Below are positions 1-12,896 of a stretch of DNA of 64,000 bases, piece by piece (the first letter of the stretch is position 1; every line of letters starts with the position of its first letter). The position numbers and the translations under genes are program-made. The DNA lies in contig NC_091144.1 of NCBI RefSeq assembly GCF_041381155.1, positions 1,116,001 to 1,180,000 of the forward strand. Reading direction: 5' to 3'. The DNA comes from Argopecten irradians. Its lineage: Eukaryota; Mollusca; Bivalvia; Pectinida; Pectinidae. Below the pieces are notes generated by a model that saw only the letters and a list, made by a program, of their open reading frames with translations, was not told the DNA's origin and did not search any database.

Positions 1-1022
1 TAGCTGTCCGTCTTTCTGGATGTTATACGATTTTTGAAATACAGACTTTAGAAACCAATAGATCACTTGTAAAAATTGCAAAAATAAATTACTTTTGTCA
101 AAATCATGCACTTTCCGAGGTTGATATTACCTATTATATATTATTCCAGGTTCGCTTACGATAAAGTGTTAAAATCAACTAAAAGGTATTATATGTGTTT
201 TGATTGCTGTTTGTACGAAGACTAACATGATCACAGATAACACCACTGAGGTTTTTGGTATTAAACCCAAACACTGGCCATGATATTAACATTCCTTTCC
301 AAACACTTCCATACTAACCTGTATGAAATGTGAATGATGCTCTCGCATATGCAGTGTCTTTATTAGGATTTTGAACATTTTTTTTAGTATAAATGGTAAT
401 AATACAACCAACCATGTGTCATTCTCCTCCCTTCCTTGTCTAACATGAGTTTAACAGGTTATTTGACCGAATACCTTTTGTGTTTCTGAATGTTCCCACT
501 TATATCAGTCTTATGATATTGCCTTATTAGCAATCGCTCAGCCAAGCTAATCCTGTGAAGTAACTTAATTGTAATGATTATGCAACTTGTATTAACAAAT
601 GTTATTGTTTTCATGAGAGTCTTTTTTTTATTAAGTGCATTCACTCAATTGCAAATAATGTCGTATATTTCATATATAGGAATTTACAAAGTGCCTGGAA
701 TGTTCGTTCACATACTTTTTTCCAGGTTAAAATTTTGTGTAAAAAATCGAGTTCCATATATCAATGTTGGTTACTTCATGTCTTATGTTTTTTATTTGTC
801 CCTAAGTTATAAATTGGGAATGATAAAGCTACGAGGATAAAAAATAAATTTTAACACACTGATCGATGTATATTAAATGGTAATCGCTTAATAGTATAAC
901 CGCAAAGAAACAGGTTTTATTACCACTATTAGGTTCTAGTAGAATATAATGATGCAATAACTTTCTCGCAAATATAGTCATTTACTCGTTGATTTCAATA
1001 TAAACTTGAAACTTTTTTTCAG
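1..1022. other. Presumed last intron of the left-edge gene; no other feature
   Basis: AT-rich sequence ending in a polypyrimidine tract and AG at 1021-1022, the splice acceptor for the exon that follows. I see no convincing upstream coding exon. The open frames of 61-88 codons here lack any domain, splice context or biased composition and look like chance. Confidence 0.5.
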
Positions 1023-1104
1023 AAACAAAGTGGGTCATGCGGATGACCCGGAAAAGAACGAAAAGGCCCTCTTCAACCAGTCGTACGCAGTTGTTGATTG
1101 GTAG
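1023..1104 (+). CDS. Terminal coding exon of an unidentified gene (partial)
   Basis: A run of seven T followed by CAG at 1020-1022 forms a strong 3' splice site. The next 82 bases stay open to TAG at 1102-1104 and have clearly higher GC than the flanks. The encoded C-terminus, about 27 residues, begins NKVGHADDPEKNEKA and ends NQSYAVVDW. It is hydrophilic and charged, like the cytoplasmic tail of a membrane protein or the end of a soluble protein. The acceptor splits a codon, so the previous exon should end in phase 2. I do not recognise the family. The rest of the gene lies to the left of the window. The 3' UTR begins at 1105; its end is not clear. Confidence 0.6.
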
Positions 1105-2799
1105 ACACGAGTGTTCTGTGGGTTATGGATGTATTGACAACTTGTTTCTGTATGACAATAGGAGCTTATTCCTGGTGGTCATGTGTTAAAATGTGATATA
1201 GAATAACCATTGACAGAATTTGAAGTGATCTTACTACGTATATGGTCTATAATAATAGATACTGATCATGATATTTAAGACAAACGCTCCAGATAAAAAG
1301 TGCTCAAACGAATGTCATCAGCAGTTCAGCTCTTTGGACGTGGTCTTACATTGAGGCTGGATATTTAAACGTTGTCTTTTATCTTTTGTTAAGTAAATGA
1401 TCTGCTTTTAGTATAATATATTCCATGGAAATCTTAACTGTATAAGGAGCATAATACAGTTCTCTTTTGACTAGTCGGTAAATGTTAAACTCTTACTCAT
1501 TCATATTTCAAAACAATGCAAAACCATTTTCATTGTTTCGTAATGGATAATCAGCAATTCTCAACGACTGTTATTTTCGTTTTTATATTATTAATTGTGC
1601 TTCAGAAGATATAACTACAATACGTATAGAACATTTATAGATGTGATTTCAAATCGTCTGTGATATCATTTTCTTTCATAATCAGATAAAAATGATACAT
1701 TACCGTTAAAAATCATATGAAATGCAATGCAAATCACATTGAACTGTTTCATTTTGTAATTGTATAGCATTCAACAGTTGAAACTGGCATGACCTAGGTT
1801 TTGATATTCGACAACTGAATATAGAAATTTTGAAATTTTTATTGATTTTTATATATTATTTTGTTCTGGGAAAAAAAAGCAAATTACCATGGATATATAG
1901 TTTTATCTAAGTGTGAATGAATAATATGTATCTGTGGCAGAATTTAAACCCGTTGTTTGTAAATGGAAATCGTATATACGATCTTTACTAGTGTCACAGA
2001 TTACCGTGTGTAAGAAGAAAAACTCCTATCTATATAATTAGCAATATTTCTGCAAGATATTTATACGGATATATTACATAAGCAGTCCGATATAGAATAA
2101 TAGCCTAAAAGCAAAACACAAAATTTTAATGGTATATTTTTGTAGTTAGTCTTTTATGATCCAAATTTTCTATGTTATTGAAATATGTCTATTAATCCGT
2201 CCCCTTAATTACTTCGTGTGTTATAATTGTATTATGTTCCATTATCGTTCGTTCTATTTATTTTCATACAATTTAATTATTGATTGATTGTAATTTATAA
2301 CGTTATCAAAAGTGGCATTCCGTCCTGTTTGTAAACATTCCATATCACTTGAATTACATTGAAATTATTTAATTTGCAGATGTAATGATATGCTGATTTT
2401 TGTTTTGGTTTTAATGTGTTTAATTTTTAGTCAAAAGCTAAGCATACAAAACACTTTCATTACAGTTTTATCGCATCGTTTTGTATTCTTTACCATTATT
2501 ATTAAATGTGTTAAGAATTAACTTTAATATGTCATATTTGATATATACAGGAGTTATATTGAGATATTTTCATTATGATATGACCCCATCATTTTTCTTT
2601 ATTGTCTGTAAAAACGTGTGTCTTGACCTTCTCAGATGAACCAGATGAACCAAAAATTCTTTCTAACCTGGCGGTGTCCTCCAACAATTTGGCTATTTCC
2701 ATATAAACGAATTCTTCTCTGAAACTAAGCATTGGATAGCATTTATATTGCATCGGTGGTATGCTTATTGGTAGGGATTTAATCTTATACAGATGGTGG
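1105..2799. other. 3' UTR of the left-edge gene, then AT-rich intergenic DNA
   Basis: No open frame, repeat array or RNA gene recognised. The 3' UTR must begin at 1105 on the + strand, but no single polyadenylation signal stands out. Confidence 0.4.
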
Positions 2800-2930
2800 T
2801 GCTGACTTTTCGGGGACAGGAGGACGGGCCTAAAGGGGTGGATTTTGCCATTTCCAATTGATTTGGGTTTTGGTGATCATTAATGAATAAACCGTGTGAG
2901 CGATACAGGCCCTCTAGGTCTCTTTTTTAT
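2800..2930 (+). repeat. Terminal fragment of the GGTCAATTGAG dispersed repeat family
   Basis: Ends with GTGAGCGATACAGGCCC followed by a pyrimidine-rich stretch. The same terminus occurs in degraded form near 5525 (GTGACCGATAAGGCCC), at the end of the larger copy at 4617-5560. This is the terminal piece of a non-autonomous dispersed element. Confidence 0.45.
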
Positions 2931-3904
2931 TTATTTTAATATCATTATCGGACACACCATATGCGTGTATTTATACATTATCTACCGCTATTGTCTTTGT
3001 TATTCCTTTTAAGTAATAGAGTGTAAAACTATTACTCGCCGTATGGAAGTAGGACGTTTTATTTTTATTTTGCAGACTTATGTCGTTTTACTATCCTACA
3101 AAATAATGCAGTGCTGGTTTTTCATATACAATATACCCCGTCCTTTTCATAAACATGGTGGCAACATCATCAACAAACTGACTGTATCTTCTGTTAGCAT
3201 TGAACCCAGACTGGTATACCAGTGTGAAGGACGCGAAATGTTGAACAATTTAATAATGTACAATTCATTTCCAGCTGCAGTGCTTTTTGTAACTTAATTA
3301 TTCAGATGTATCAAAACGGCGACGAGATATCTTAATGGTTTGAGAGGAAAATAGGAAGATATGAACGATAAATGTCTTGGTAACAAAATCATACAAAGAT
3401 CTCGGCAAGTTTTTATTACATTTTGTCGGTTAAATTATCCCTATGTTTCTATTCACAGAGTTATATATGTTATATAAATGTTTATGAACATGTTCAGTTT
3501 GTTTCTACCACTTTAGTACCTTCGTGTGGATTTTCACGTCAAATTGAACGAAAAAAAACATACCCGTTTTAGCCGATCAGCTATTTTTTCTCTTTTTTCC
3601 CCCATTTTTTTTTTTTTTTTGGCTGAATAATAATAAAAAAATAAAGGCCGTTCCAATCAAGAAAAGAACTTGACTGTAAATATTTTTTGAGGTGTGATCA
3701 ATAATACATTTCTGTATATATTTCATATATGTATACCTTCATTGAAGCAAAAACAGCAATAAATACTATGATTAAGAACATATGCTTCAGAAATATTAAT
3801 TAGTAAAGGACTGTGTTAGATTAAGGTTCAAATCAACACTAATAAATGAAAAGATATATGGTATAAAAAATCGTAATAGTCACCTTGACCTCGTCCACTC
3901 TAGA
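2931..3904. other. AT-rich, no gene seen
   Basis: Contains a poly-T run near 3606-3620. An 84-codon open frame at 3043-3297 (+) has no supporting signal. Confidence 0.4.
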
Positions 3905-3905
3905 C

Positions 3906-4098
3906 TTAGTCACCTACTGACAGTTGAACATAGGTTATCAAATTTATTTATAAATAAAGTATCGCTGTATAATACAAATCCTTTTATTCGTTTAAAGCCA
4001 TTTAGTCACCTACTGACAGTTGAACATAGGTTATCAAATTTATTCATAAATAAAGTATCGCTGTATAATACAAAACCTTTTATTCGTTTAAAGCCATT
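3906..4098. repeat. Tandem duplication, about 95 bp x 2
   Basis: TAGTCACCTACTGACAG begins at about 3909 and again at about 4004. The two units differ by only a few bases over their whole length, so the duplication is recent. The following sequence to 4616 shows nothing further. Confidence 0.85.
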
Positions 4099-4616
4099 AT
4101 ATAACACCGGACTTACACATACTAACAATAACATTATGTTAGTTACAGCCTTCCAGCCTATATTACCCCGCCTAAAGCGTATACTTGTGTCTTTGTCATA
4201 GATTAGTGAATATGTAAACTTGCCCGGAGCATATACCTTGCCTATGTGTGTATATATGAGGACAGTTTATGACAATGGGTCGTGTATCATTTCATATAAT
4301 TTGGGTTTGGCGTCAGATCAACAGGGGCGATACATTCTACAAACATCTCAAACTTTTAGTTTTACTTGAATGTTAGAAAATTGTCATTTAAATTATAACA
4401 TATAATAATTAATGTAATTTAAAATATTCCTGGTAAATTTATTTCATATACATGTATTTAGTTGCACGAAATAAAAAAGTAATTAATGCATTAGAATTAG
4501 TCTTGCCATGAGAAAAAACAATATTTTAAAATTTTATTTCCTAATTTTATTTGTTCATTGATAACGAAAACGACATGTACATTGCACGTCTTTGAGATTT
4601 TGTTGGTGACTTATGT

Positions 4617-5560
4617 TTGTTTTAGGTCAATTGAGGCGAAGTCTCAAGTGACATATTCTAATCGCCATTTGTCCGTCGTCGTCCGTCGTGCGTCTTGCGT
4701 CTTATGTCCGTAAACAATTTACATTTTCAACTTCTTCTCTAAAACTGCAGAAGCAATTTCAATGAAATTTTGCACAGTCTTTTTAAGGCATATATTCAAT
4801 CAAAATTGTGAAATATATGGTCCGCACCTCCCATTCCCCAGTGGGAGTGGCCAACAGGTTTAAACAAAACTTAAAAGCTTCTCCACTCACAGATGTGGTA
4901 GCTCGTATCAAATACTCTTCAAAGATAGAAAGGTCTTAAGATCCTTTGCAAAAAATGTGAATTATATGACATTTAGGTCTCGCGTTTTCCCCGAAGATTA
5001 CAATATTTAATAAAGGGAAAACACATTTATGAGCATTTTTTTTATTACTTTCCATAGGGAATGAGTCAAACTTTGTTAGAATTATTAGTCTGAAATAGCA
5101 TTTTAATTTCATATTCATATTGGTCTTGCCCGATTCCCCTGGGGACAGAGGGGGCGGGGACAAAAGGTGTCAAATAAGTTTAAACTCAAGTCTACTTTAA
5201 AATAGTTTATATAGGAAAAACACATTTATGACCATGATTTGTTCAATTTTCATAGGCAATGAGTTAAACTTGATTAGAATTGTTAGCTTGAGATATAGTA
5301 TTTTAACATCATATCGCTGCTCGCTGGCCGCATTGGGGACCAGAGGGCCATGACCAAACATGGTCAAAAGGACTAAAATTTCAAAATATCTTCTGCGTTC
5401 GCAGGATTGATGGAAGCAAATGCTCTTCAAAGATTAAAAAGTCAAATTTATAAAATCACTGACTTTTTTAACGGCTAGTATATAGTGTTTATAAGTCTTT
5501 GTTTTATTCTATATTTGAACCCCGGTGACCGATAAGGCCCATGGACCTCTCATCTATTAG
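4617..5560 (+). repeat. GGTCAATTGAG dispersed repeat, long copy
   Basis: Starts with GGTCAATTGAGGCGAAGTC, then a CGTC/TCCG-rich stretch, then internally repeated subunits carrying AGGTCTTAAG, GTGAATTATATG and GGGAAAACACATTTATGAG. It ends near GTGACCGATAAGGCCC at about 5525. A closely similar element lies at 55505-56690 and a fragment at 44216-44720. There is no coding capacity, so it is a non-autonomous element. The open frames inside it (4936-5430, -) are by-products. Confidence 0.75.
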
Positions 5561-6567
5561 AGCAGTTTGTCACTTAAATACTGACAGTGTTGAGGAGTAT
5601 TTGTACAACGAATCTTTTTATTTTTATGGTGATGTTTTGTTACATAATAAACATAATACACCTTTCAATGTTATAATCAAAGTGGACGGGACAAACTTCT
5701 GATACATGCCATTATGTAAACTACATGCATTTTAATCGTTCAATATAACTCTAATGATAGCTGTACACTCTGTCTGTTGATTTAAGAAAATAAAACTTTT
5801 TGTTTTGCTAACTCCGTTTGTTATATTATTGTTACATAAATTGCAGGTATGTATACGAATTATTTTTTCTAAAATGGAAAATTTCCTGAATTTAATATTT
5901 ATGTGAACCTTGACGAGCACAAATCAAATTTCTAACCGGACGAGCTTTCAATGAAATTAACACAGATTCTAGATGATTTTATCCTTAATTTCGAAGACTT
6001 TCAACGTCCAAATGTGCTGTAAAACCCCAGTGGAGGCGATAATTTTATCCAATCGTACTGACAGAACTTTAAGCTGGTCACTGCATATAATGTTGTTTTT
6101 TTTCTTTCTTTTTCTATCATGACGTCATAATGGATTTCCTGCCAGGCACAGTCAATGAATTATTAAAAAGATATTATTACACAAGTGACACATTCAAATT
6201 ATGCAAACATATTAAGCAAACGAAATCCGTGTAGATCTCAGGCGGAGCGTGTGATTAAGGAAGAGTGATCTGATTATAAAGAAAACGAGCCATGACAACT
6301 GATGACAAAAAGTGCTAGCAATACATACATCACCAACCAACAGTCTTTTTATTTTATTTTTTTATTGGGAATATCATACTTTCACACAATGATACCCGTG
6401 ATGGGCACAAACTTAAAATAAATCTGAAATATAGAAAGCAAACAAAACATTTCAATTAGGTAAGTATCGCACTTGGTGCACCCTTCACAGTTGGTTGATG
6501 TCCAGTTTTACAGCAAGACTTTTTTATGTGGAACTGAATATTTTATTTCGCTTAAAAATTCAGTATT
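5561..6567. other. No gene seen
   Basis: AT-rich intergenic sequence. It holds one perfect TGACGTCA at 6120-6127. Confidence 0.4.
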
Positions 6568-7141
6568 TTAAAGGGACAATTCAGTCTAAGAGAACATTAA
6601 AATTTGTACATTTATCGGAAAAATCCAGCTCTAATGGGAATTAAGTCAGTCGGTTTTACTGTGATATGCCAGAAAAGCCTATGGTGGTGAAATACGTGTG
6701 AAATATTCAAACTCACTCGCTGTCCGCCAATACACATTGTGGTCAAACATCTTGTATGCCGAACCCTGTCCCTTGCTCGTAGAGAATAGCAACTTTTGTC
6801 TAGAACTGCTCAAATCGCTCTGACAGTAGTGTGTCTACCCTTTTAGATTAATTGTCTTGCCTAAAAATCATTATATCACCTCCTCAGTGGTCATATATTT
6901 CATTTGTTTAACGTGCGTGACTTTGGCTCGGGTATGGGTACAGCGTACATATTGTATCTGCTTAATCATATTGATCAACGATTTGGAATTACAAAGGTAT
7001 CAATTAAAATACTAAACAATGACGTGGATTTTTGTCAATATTTTGTGTTGTATGTTCCATAAGAAATTAGAACAATACATTTATGCCATATTTTGCTTCT
7101 TGTTATATAAAAGCGTTAGCCTCAGTGAATTGTCCCTTTAA
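6568..7141. mobile_element. MITE with AGGGACAATTCA inverted ends and TTAA flanks (566 bp)
   Basis: The left end is TTAA then AGGGACAATTCA (6568-6583). The right end is TGAATTGTCCCT then TTAA (7126-7141). The ends are perfect inverted repeats and TTAA flanks both sides, consistent with a TTAA target-site duplication. The interior has no open frame over 60 codons, so it is non-autonomous. Because TTAA is palindromic, a TA duplication with a longer terminal repeat cannot be excluded. Confidence 0.8.
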
Positions 7142-7419
7142 TAACACTGCGGGGTCATTCATAGGATAATTACGATGCATACTTTGTTCTACTTCATGTA
7201 TCATCAATTTACGGGGTATCCAAAATGATTTGTGTTCTGTCAAAATGCAATTGATTGTGTATGCTGTATGAAGGAACAATATCTGATTTCCAGATGTTTG
7301 ACTTTGTAATAAGAAATAAGTATAAAAAGTATAACTGTTACCTTCTATTCACCATGAAAACATACCCTTTGTTGTCGATTGAACGATATTTTCCATAACA
7401 CTGATTTCCACGGATATAC

Positions 7420-7692
7420 TTGCCCCCCCTCTGAACCATACTCACCATTAGAACTATAATTGGTGTATACTAATATAACTGTATGTCTTATTGACACAGA
7501 ATATATGATACTTTTGGTGAACACGCAATAAGTACTTCATTCCATATAGAGCATAGTGACATGGACTTTTTCAGAATGCAATTATTTCATATTTTATCTT
7601 GAAGTAAAACAAGAAGCTCAAACTTTTCAATGGTGTTACAAAGAAAGTAACTTTTGTAACTGAAGAAAAAATACTTCAGTCTGCTCCTGTTA
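7420..7692 (+). mobile_element. Truncated MITE-A copy
   Basis: Shares the family's internal landmarks in order: ATAATTGGTGT, TTGACACA, CAATAAGTACTTCATTCCATAT, GAAGCTCAAACTTTTCAATGG, CTTTTGTAACTGAAGAAAAA and CTGCTCCTGTT. Both GATGCTCC termini are missing. Confidence 0.7.
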
Positions 7693-8231
7693 TTGATGTA
7701 GGATGTTTAAGCCCCGCCGCGAGAGGGAATATCACTCGCCTGACCTGGCTCTGATGTACGGGGAAGGGGCGGGGCTTCTGTATTTTAATGACATCGGTAA
7801 CTATTATTGATGATCGTTGGTAACAACCAATGGGTGGTTTCTCTAATTTGATGAATCGGTACATTAATTATAATTATATTATTGATAATGACAGTGATAT
7901 CTGTTTCCGTAATGTGTTGTGGGAGTACATTATGATAACCTAACCACAGAGTTTTCTGTGGTTTGCCTCTGACCACATTCACATTGTAATGGTGAAGTGT
8001 AGTCATCAAACATTGCATCGTGTAGACGATTTAATGACACAAATTCCTGTCCTTTCAATAAACTATATAACTTATATACGTCATGAATATATACTACGTA
8101 TTTACGAAATTTCTGGTTATAATGAAAAAGGAAAACTTATTAACGATATTTTTCTTTCTGTGCTAATATCTTAATTTCTCATTCAAAATTGCTATCTGTA
8201 TTTTGTGCAAAGTAATAAAAAATGTAAAGTA
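7693..8231. other. No gene seen
   Basis: Contains the GC-richer patch 7700-7780 but no recognisable coding or RNA feature. The 60-77 codon open frames here do not show splice signals or domains. Confidence 0.35.
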
Positions 8232-8595
8232 TTAAAGTTGCTCCACCGCTGACAAATGTTTTTTTTTTCACTATCAAAAATAGGACCAGACGATTTAGTA
8301 TTTTTCTTCAGTTACAAAAGTTACATACTTTGCATCATTACCACCATTGAAAAGTTAGAGCTTCTAATTTTACTTCAAGTTAAAAACATGAAAAATAATT
8401 AATTGCATCCCGAAAAAATTCCATGGCACTATATCTTATATAGAATGAAGTAATGATTCCGCATTCACCAAATGCGAAATAAATCATTTTATGATGTTTT
8501 TGTGTTCATTAGGCATATATATACACGATTAAACACCAATGATTGTTCGAATGATGAAAATCATTTATGCTCTGTCGGCGGGGGAGCATCTTTAA
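8232..8595 (-). mobile_element. MITE-A, complete copy, reverse orientation (364 bp)
   Basis: Begins TTAAAGTTGCTCCACCGC and ends GGAGCATCTTTAA, with the internal CTTCAGTTACAAAAGTTAC block in reverse complement. It is the same family as 17284-17571, 25652-26021 and 54399-54727. Confidence 0.85.
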
Positions 8596-9510
8596 AGAAA
8601 CATGTAAAATGTGATCTGACAATAATGTATTAATGACGGTTTGTATGTTTTCTTCTTTGATTTAATCATTCAAATTAATTTAGAATTGTCCAACTCTTAC
8701 AGGTATATTTTATTCACGTTCGATAGCAAAAGTTGCGTTTAACCTTTTTTCCTTGCGATCTGTCAGACAATATTAAACCTAGAAATTATTCGACAAATGT
8801 CATAATGTCGTAAACATTATTGTGACACCTGTGTATACGCAATATAATACTCATTCGCGTATTGGTAGTTAACACAAGGGCCCCTTTTCTGGTTTCAATA
8901 AAAAAAAGCTGTTCAATCATTGAAACATCTGACAGAAGCATCCTGTCACAAAATCGTGTTGTCACACGACACGCCCTACATCAGTTGTTTCCGTTTGACC
9001 TAATTACACAAACAGTAGAAACTAAAATGTGGATACTGTTCATATCAGGATACAGAGTTCTAGGGATCCATATACCGGAGTGTTAGGCAGAGAAAACGTC
9101 ATGAAATTGCAAGATGCTGATCAAACGTGATAGCTATAGAAATTGTCCTGTCTGACCATCTGTCCGCCCGAAATTGATTTCCAAACAATACAGCTTATGT
9201 CTATTTTATTGAAATATCACGTGGTGATAGTTGACAGTATTTTTAATATGAGTTTGATTTTTTCCATGATGATCGCCATAATTTAATCAATATTTATAGT
9301 CCAGTTTCACCGAGAATTGGTATACAGGTGATTTCGATGACATCAAGGTCATGATTTTGAATGGAATGAAATTCTAAAATGATTGAATATAAGAGATTGT
9401 ACATAGTGTATGTGAACCAACTGGTACGCCATATTTACTGTAACTAAGGCTCAGTATAAGGCATGGGCTTTTCTGACGGACGTCACTAGCTCACGTCTAT
9501 TGCAACAAAC
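8596..9510. other. No gene seen
   Basis: Intergenic sequence leading into the 38 bp array. No coding or RNA feature recognised. Confidence 0.4.
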
Positions 9511-11087
9511 TATCTTTCCAACAATAACACGTACCGTATTTCTATCTTGATACCCAACAATTACACGTACCGTATTTCTGTATCTTGATACCTAACAATA
9601 ACACGTACCGTATTTCTGCATCTTGAAAACCGATAATTATATAATAACACGTACCGTATTTTCGTATCTTGATATCCAACAATAACACGTATCGTATTTC
9701 TGTATCTTGATACCCAATAATCACACGTACCGTATTTCTGCATCTTGATACCCAACAATAACACGTACCGTATTTTTGTTTATCTTGATACCCAATAATT
9801 ACACGTACCGTATTTTCGTATCTTGATACCCAACAATAACACGTACCGTATTTCTGTATCTTGATACCCAACAATAACACGTACCGTATTTTCGTATCTT
9901 GATATCCAACAATAACACGTACCGTATTTCTGCATCTTGAAAACCGATAATTATATAATAACACGTACCGTATTTTCGTATCTTGATATCCAACAATAAC
10001 ACGTATCGTATTTCTGTATCTTGATACCCAATAATCACACGTACCGTATTTCTGCATCTCGATACCCAATAATAACACGTATCGTATTTCTGTATCTTGA
10101 TACCCAACAATAACACGTACCGTATTTTCGTATCTTGATACCCAACAATAACACGTACCGTATTTTCGTATCTTGATATACAACAATAACACGTACCGTA
10201 TTTTCGTATCTTGATACCCAACAAGAACACGTACCGTATTTCTGCATCTCGATACCCAATAATCACACGTACCGTATTTCTGTATCTTGATACCCAACAA
10301 TAACACTTATCGTATTTTTGTTTATCTTGATACCCAATAATTACACGTACCGTATTTTCGTGTCTTGATACCCAACAATAACACGTACCGTATTTTCGTA
10401 TCTTGATATCCAACAATAACACGTATCGTATTTCTGCATCTCGATACCCAACAATAACACGTACCGTATTTCTGTATCTTGATACCCAACAATAACACGT
10501 ATCGTATTTCTGTATCTTGATACCCAACAATAACACGTATCGTATTTCTGTATCTTGATACCCAACAATAACACGTACCGTATTTTTGTTTATCTTGATA
10601 CCCAATAATTACACGTACCGTATTTTCGTGTCTTGATACCCAACAATAACACGTACCGTATTTTCGTATCTTGATATCCAACAATAACACGTACCGTATT
10701 TCTGCATCTCGATACCCAATAATAACACGTATCGTATTTCTGTATCTTGATACCCAACAATAACACGTACCGTATTTCTGCATCTCGATACCCAATAATA
10801 ACACGTATCGTATTTCTGTATCTTGATACCCAACAATAACACGTACCGTATTTTTGTTTATCTTGATACCCAATAATAACACGTACCGTATTTTCGTATC
10901 TTGATACCCAACAATAACACGTACCGTATTTCTGCATCTCGATACCCAATAATAACACGTATCGTATTTCTGTATCTTGATACCCAACAATAACACGTAC
11001 CGTATTTCTGCATCTCGATACCCAATAATAACACGTATCGTATTTCTGTATCTTGATACCCAATAATAACACGTATCGTATTTCTAT
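9511..11087. repeat. Minisatellite array A, 38 bp unit, about 41 copies
   Basis: The unit reads TATCTTGATACCC, AACAATAACACG, TACCGTATTTCTG. Four main variants differ at the hinge (CTGTATC, CGTATC, CTGCATC, TGTTTATC). The TGTTTATC variant recurs at about 10319, 10587 and 10855, giving a 268 bp higher-order unit. A GAAAACCGATAATTATATAAT variant recurs 314 bp apart at 9625 and 9939. Minus-strand open frames of up to 268 codons arise only because the monomer has no stop in the minus frames. Confidence 0.95.
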
Positions 11088-11328
11088 AAACATACTTTTT
11101 GACACAATATAATTTTAGAACAAAAGCGATATTAATAGATGAAAGAATTAGTGTCATCAACACTATATAAACGATATATAAAAATACCACCATATTATAT
11201 ATTGTAACTAGGATTATATGGTGTGCATCTTATGTACCATATTATTCTCGAACGCTTACTCCCTGTATCAAAACCATATTGGAATTTAATGATAAAACAT
11301 GAATTCAATTTGGTTGCCCATTAGCTTA

Positions 11329-11580
11329 TTAAAGGTACTAAGCTGCCGATAGATGGTAATTTTAATCTATTTAAAACAGGATAAGACAAATTAGTATTTT
11401 CCTTCAGTAGCAAAAGTTACTGACTTTACATTATTACCATCATTGTTAAGTTATTTAAAATAATTAATTGCATCCCGAAAACAAATCATGACACTTTGCT
11501 CTATTTATAATGGTGGTGCACAAAAGCAAAATAAGTATTGTGTTTTGTGTTATCTACATGTAAACCGACTTAATTTTGCG
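11329..11580 (-). mobile_element. Degraded MITE-A copy, reverse orientation
   Basis: Retains TTCAGTAGCAAAAGTTAC, ATTACCATCATTG and AATAATTAATTGCATCCCG in the order seen in 8232-8595. The left end is altered (AAAGGTACTAAGCTGCCG) and the right end is lost. Confidence 0.65.
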
Positions 11581-12815
11581 ATTCCTTTTTAAAACACATT
11601 CGCGTAGATTAAGATTTTCTCATTTTAAAATTGAATATCACTTCGAGGCGAGAAATTTTCGCGAATTTACTTGGATCGCGAAATTCGCGAAATAAATCGG
11701 ACGCGAAAGAAAGTTGGTTTACAGTATACATGTACATACACACATAATGCATGCACTATTAAACATAAGTATCTTATTATTGTGTATGTTCTGTCTGCGT
11801 GTGAGACATATTTTCACAACATCTTTATGTTCAATTATCACAGATTCATTTTTCAACAGATTTTCTTTAATCATCGTAAGAACGTTGGAAAACGTTTGCA
11901 AATCCTGCAGAAAAACTTGCATAATTTTCTGGGTTTTTTTTTTTTTTATTATTTCAAGAGGTATTTAAAATTATATTTTTTATATTTTTTTCGCCAGTTT
12001 ATAATTAGGTACGTATAAGAACAGAGAACAATTTGACATCAATATTTGGTTATTTTGTATGTAATAGTTTTTTTTTTTTTTTGTTTTTTTTTTAAAGAAG
12101 GAGAAATATTGCAAACAGTTATAAAGAACCACAAACATTCACAATTTCAAACAAATCTAATAAAAACAAAATCCCGGTAGGAAACTGAACATTTGTCACA
12201 ATGCACGACATATATACTCCTTCTTATGAATGCTATATGTAGTACCTTTTCTGGGCCTCCCTTGTTCTATAACAAAAATGAGAAAATGATTAAAAGTTTG
12301 TTTTCTATTTCTAATAAATGGTACAATGTGAGAATATTTTAAAAGACATCGGTACAGTTAACAAATCTAGCCTAGTCTTTGTATCCCCCAACAGGTAACC
12401 AAGGACCGAACTAGGAGGACATAAGCACTGAACAGGGTGACCTTTAGACACTAAACACAGACCACTGGCTAATCCAGCTGTCATTATCCCATCTCTGTAT
12501 CTTGTCTGTGACTATTATGCGGAAGGAAAGAATGAAATTTTGACATTTTTTATGGTTTAAAATTTTTCTTACAGACTTTGAGTTGTTACGTCTGTTACAC
12601 GGCGATAATGATCTGTCGGTCGGTAGTAATTAATTTTTCTTGTCGTAGTTACAAAGGTTAAACTGATTTGTCGATGATACGATGGTGGTCCCATCTATAG
12701 ATGACATTTAACACAGACATGTGTATGTCGTGACCGCACTCATGATTTGTAAAAATGTTTCCTTGTCAGCTTTGCTTTTTTTGTGAAACAATACAAAGGA
12801 TTTTTTTTCGAGTTG
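11581..12815. other. AT-rich; CGCGAA-rich dispersed motif and poly-T runs
   Basis: 11650-11720 is dense in TTCGCGAA-type motifs, similar in style to 26080-26210. Poly-T runs lie near 11934-11948 and 12069-12092. The 115-codon open frame at 11671-12018 is driven by low complexity and is not supported as a gene. Confidence 0.4.
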
Positions 12816-12896
12816 TATATAAAAACGAATGTTTTTAATGAAGCATCAGTTCCATCAAGTAGCCGTTTCACTCACCTAACGGGTCCTCCGGTAAGT
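12816..12896 (+). promoter_or_regulatory. Candidate promoter with untranslated first exon
   Basis: TATATAAAAAC starts at 12816. An initiator-like ATCAGTT lies with its A at 12848, 32 bases downstream, which is canonical TATA-to-start spacing. A strong splice donor, CCTCCG then GTAAGT, follows at 12891. This would give a 43 nt untranslated first exon. The same layout is seen before the secreted-protein genes. It may be a distal alternative promoter for the gene starting at 14971, or serve a gene I could not find. Confidence 0.45.

Noticed and set aside
9511..11087. CRISPR-like array
   Set aside because: There are no unique spacers; the whole period is repeated. The context is a spliced eukaryotic genome.
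9542..11193. Minus-strand open frames up to 268 codons with a repeating GYQDTKIRYVLLLGI pattern
   Set aside because: They lie wholly in the 38 bp array. The monomer lacks stops in the minus frames, so all three are open together. No signal peptide start, splice site or composition bias beyond the repeat.
11671..12018. 115-codon plus-strand open frame
   Set aside because: It ends in translated poly-T and has no acceptor or Kozak support.
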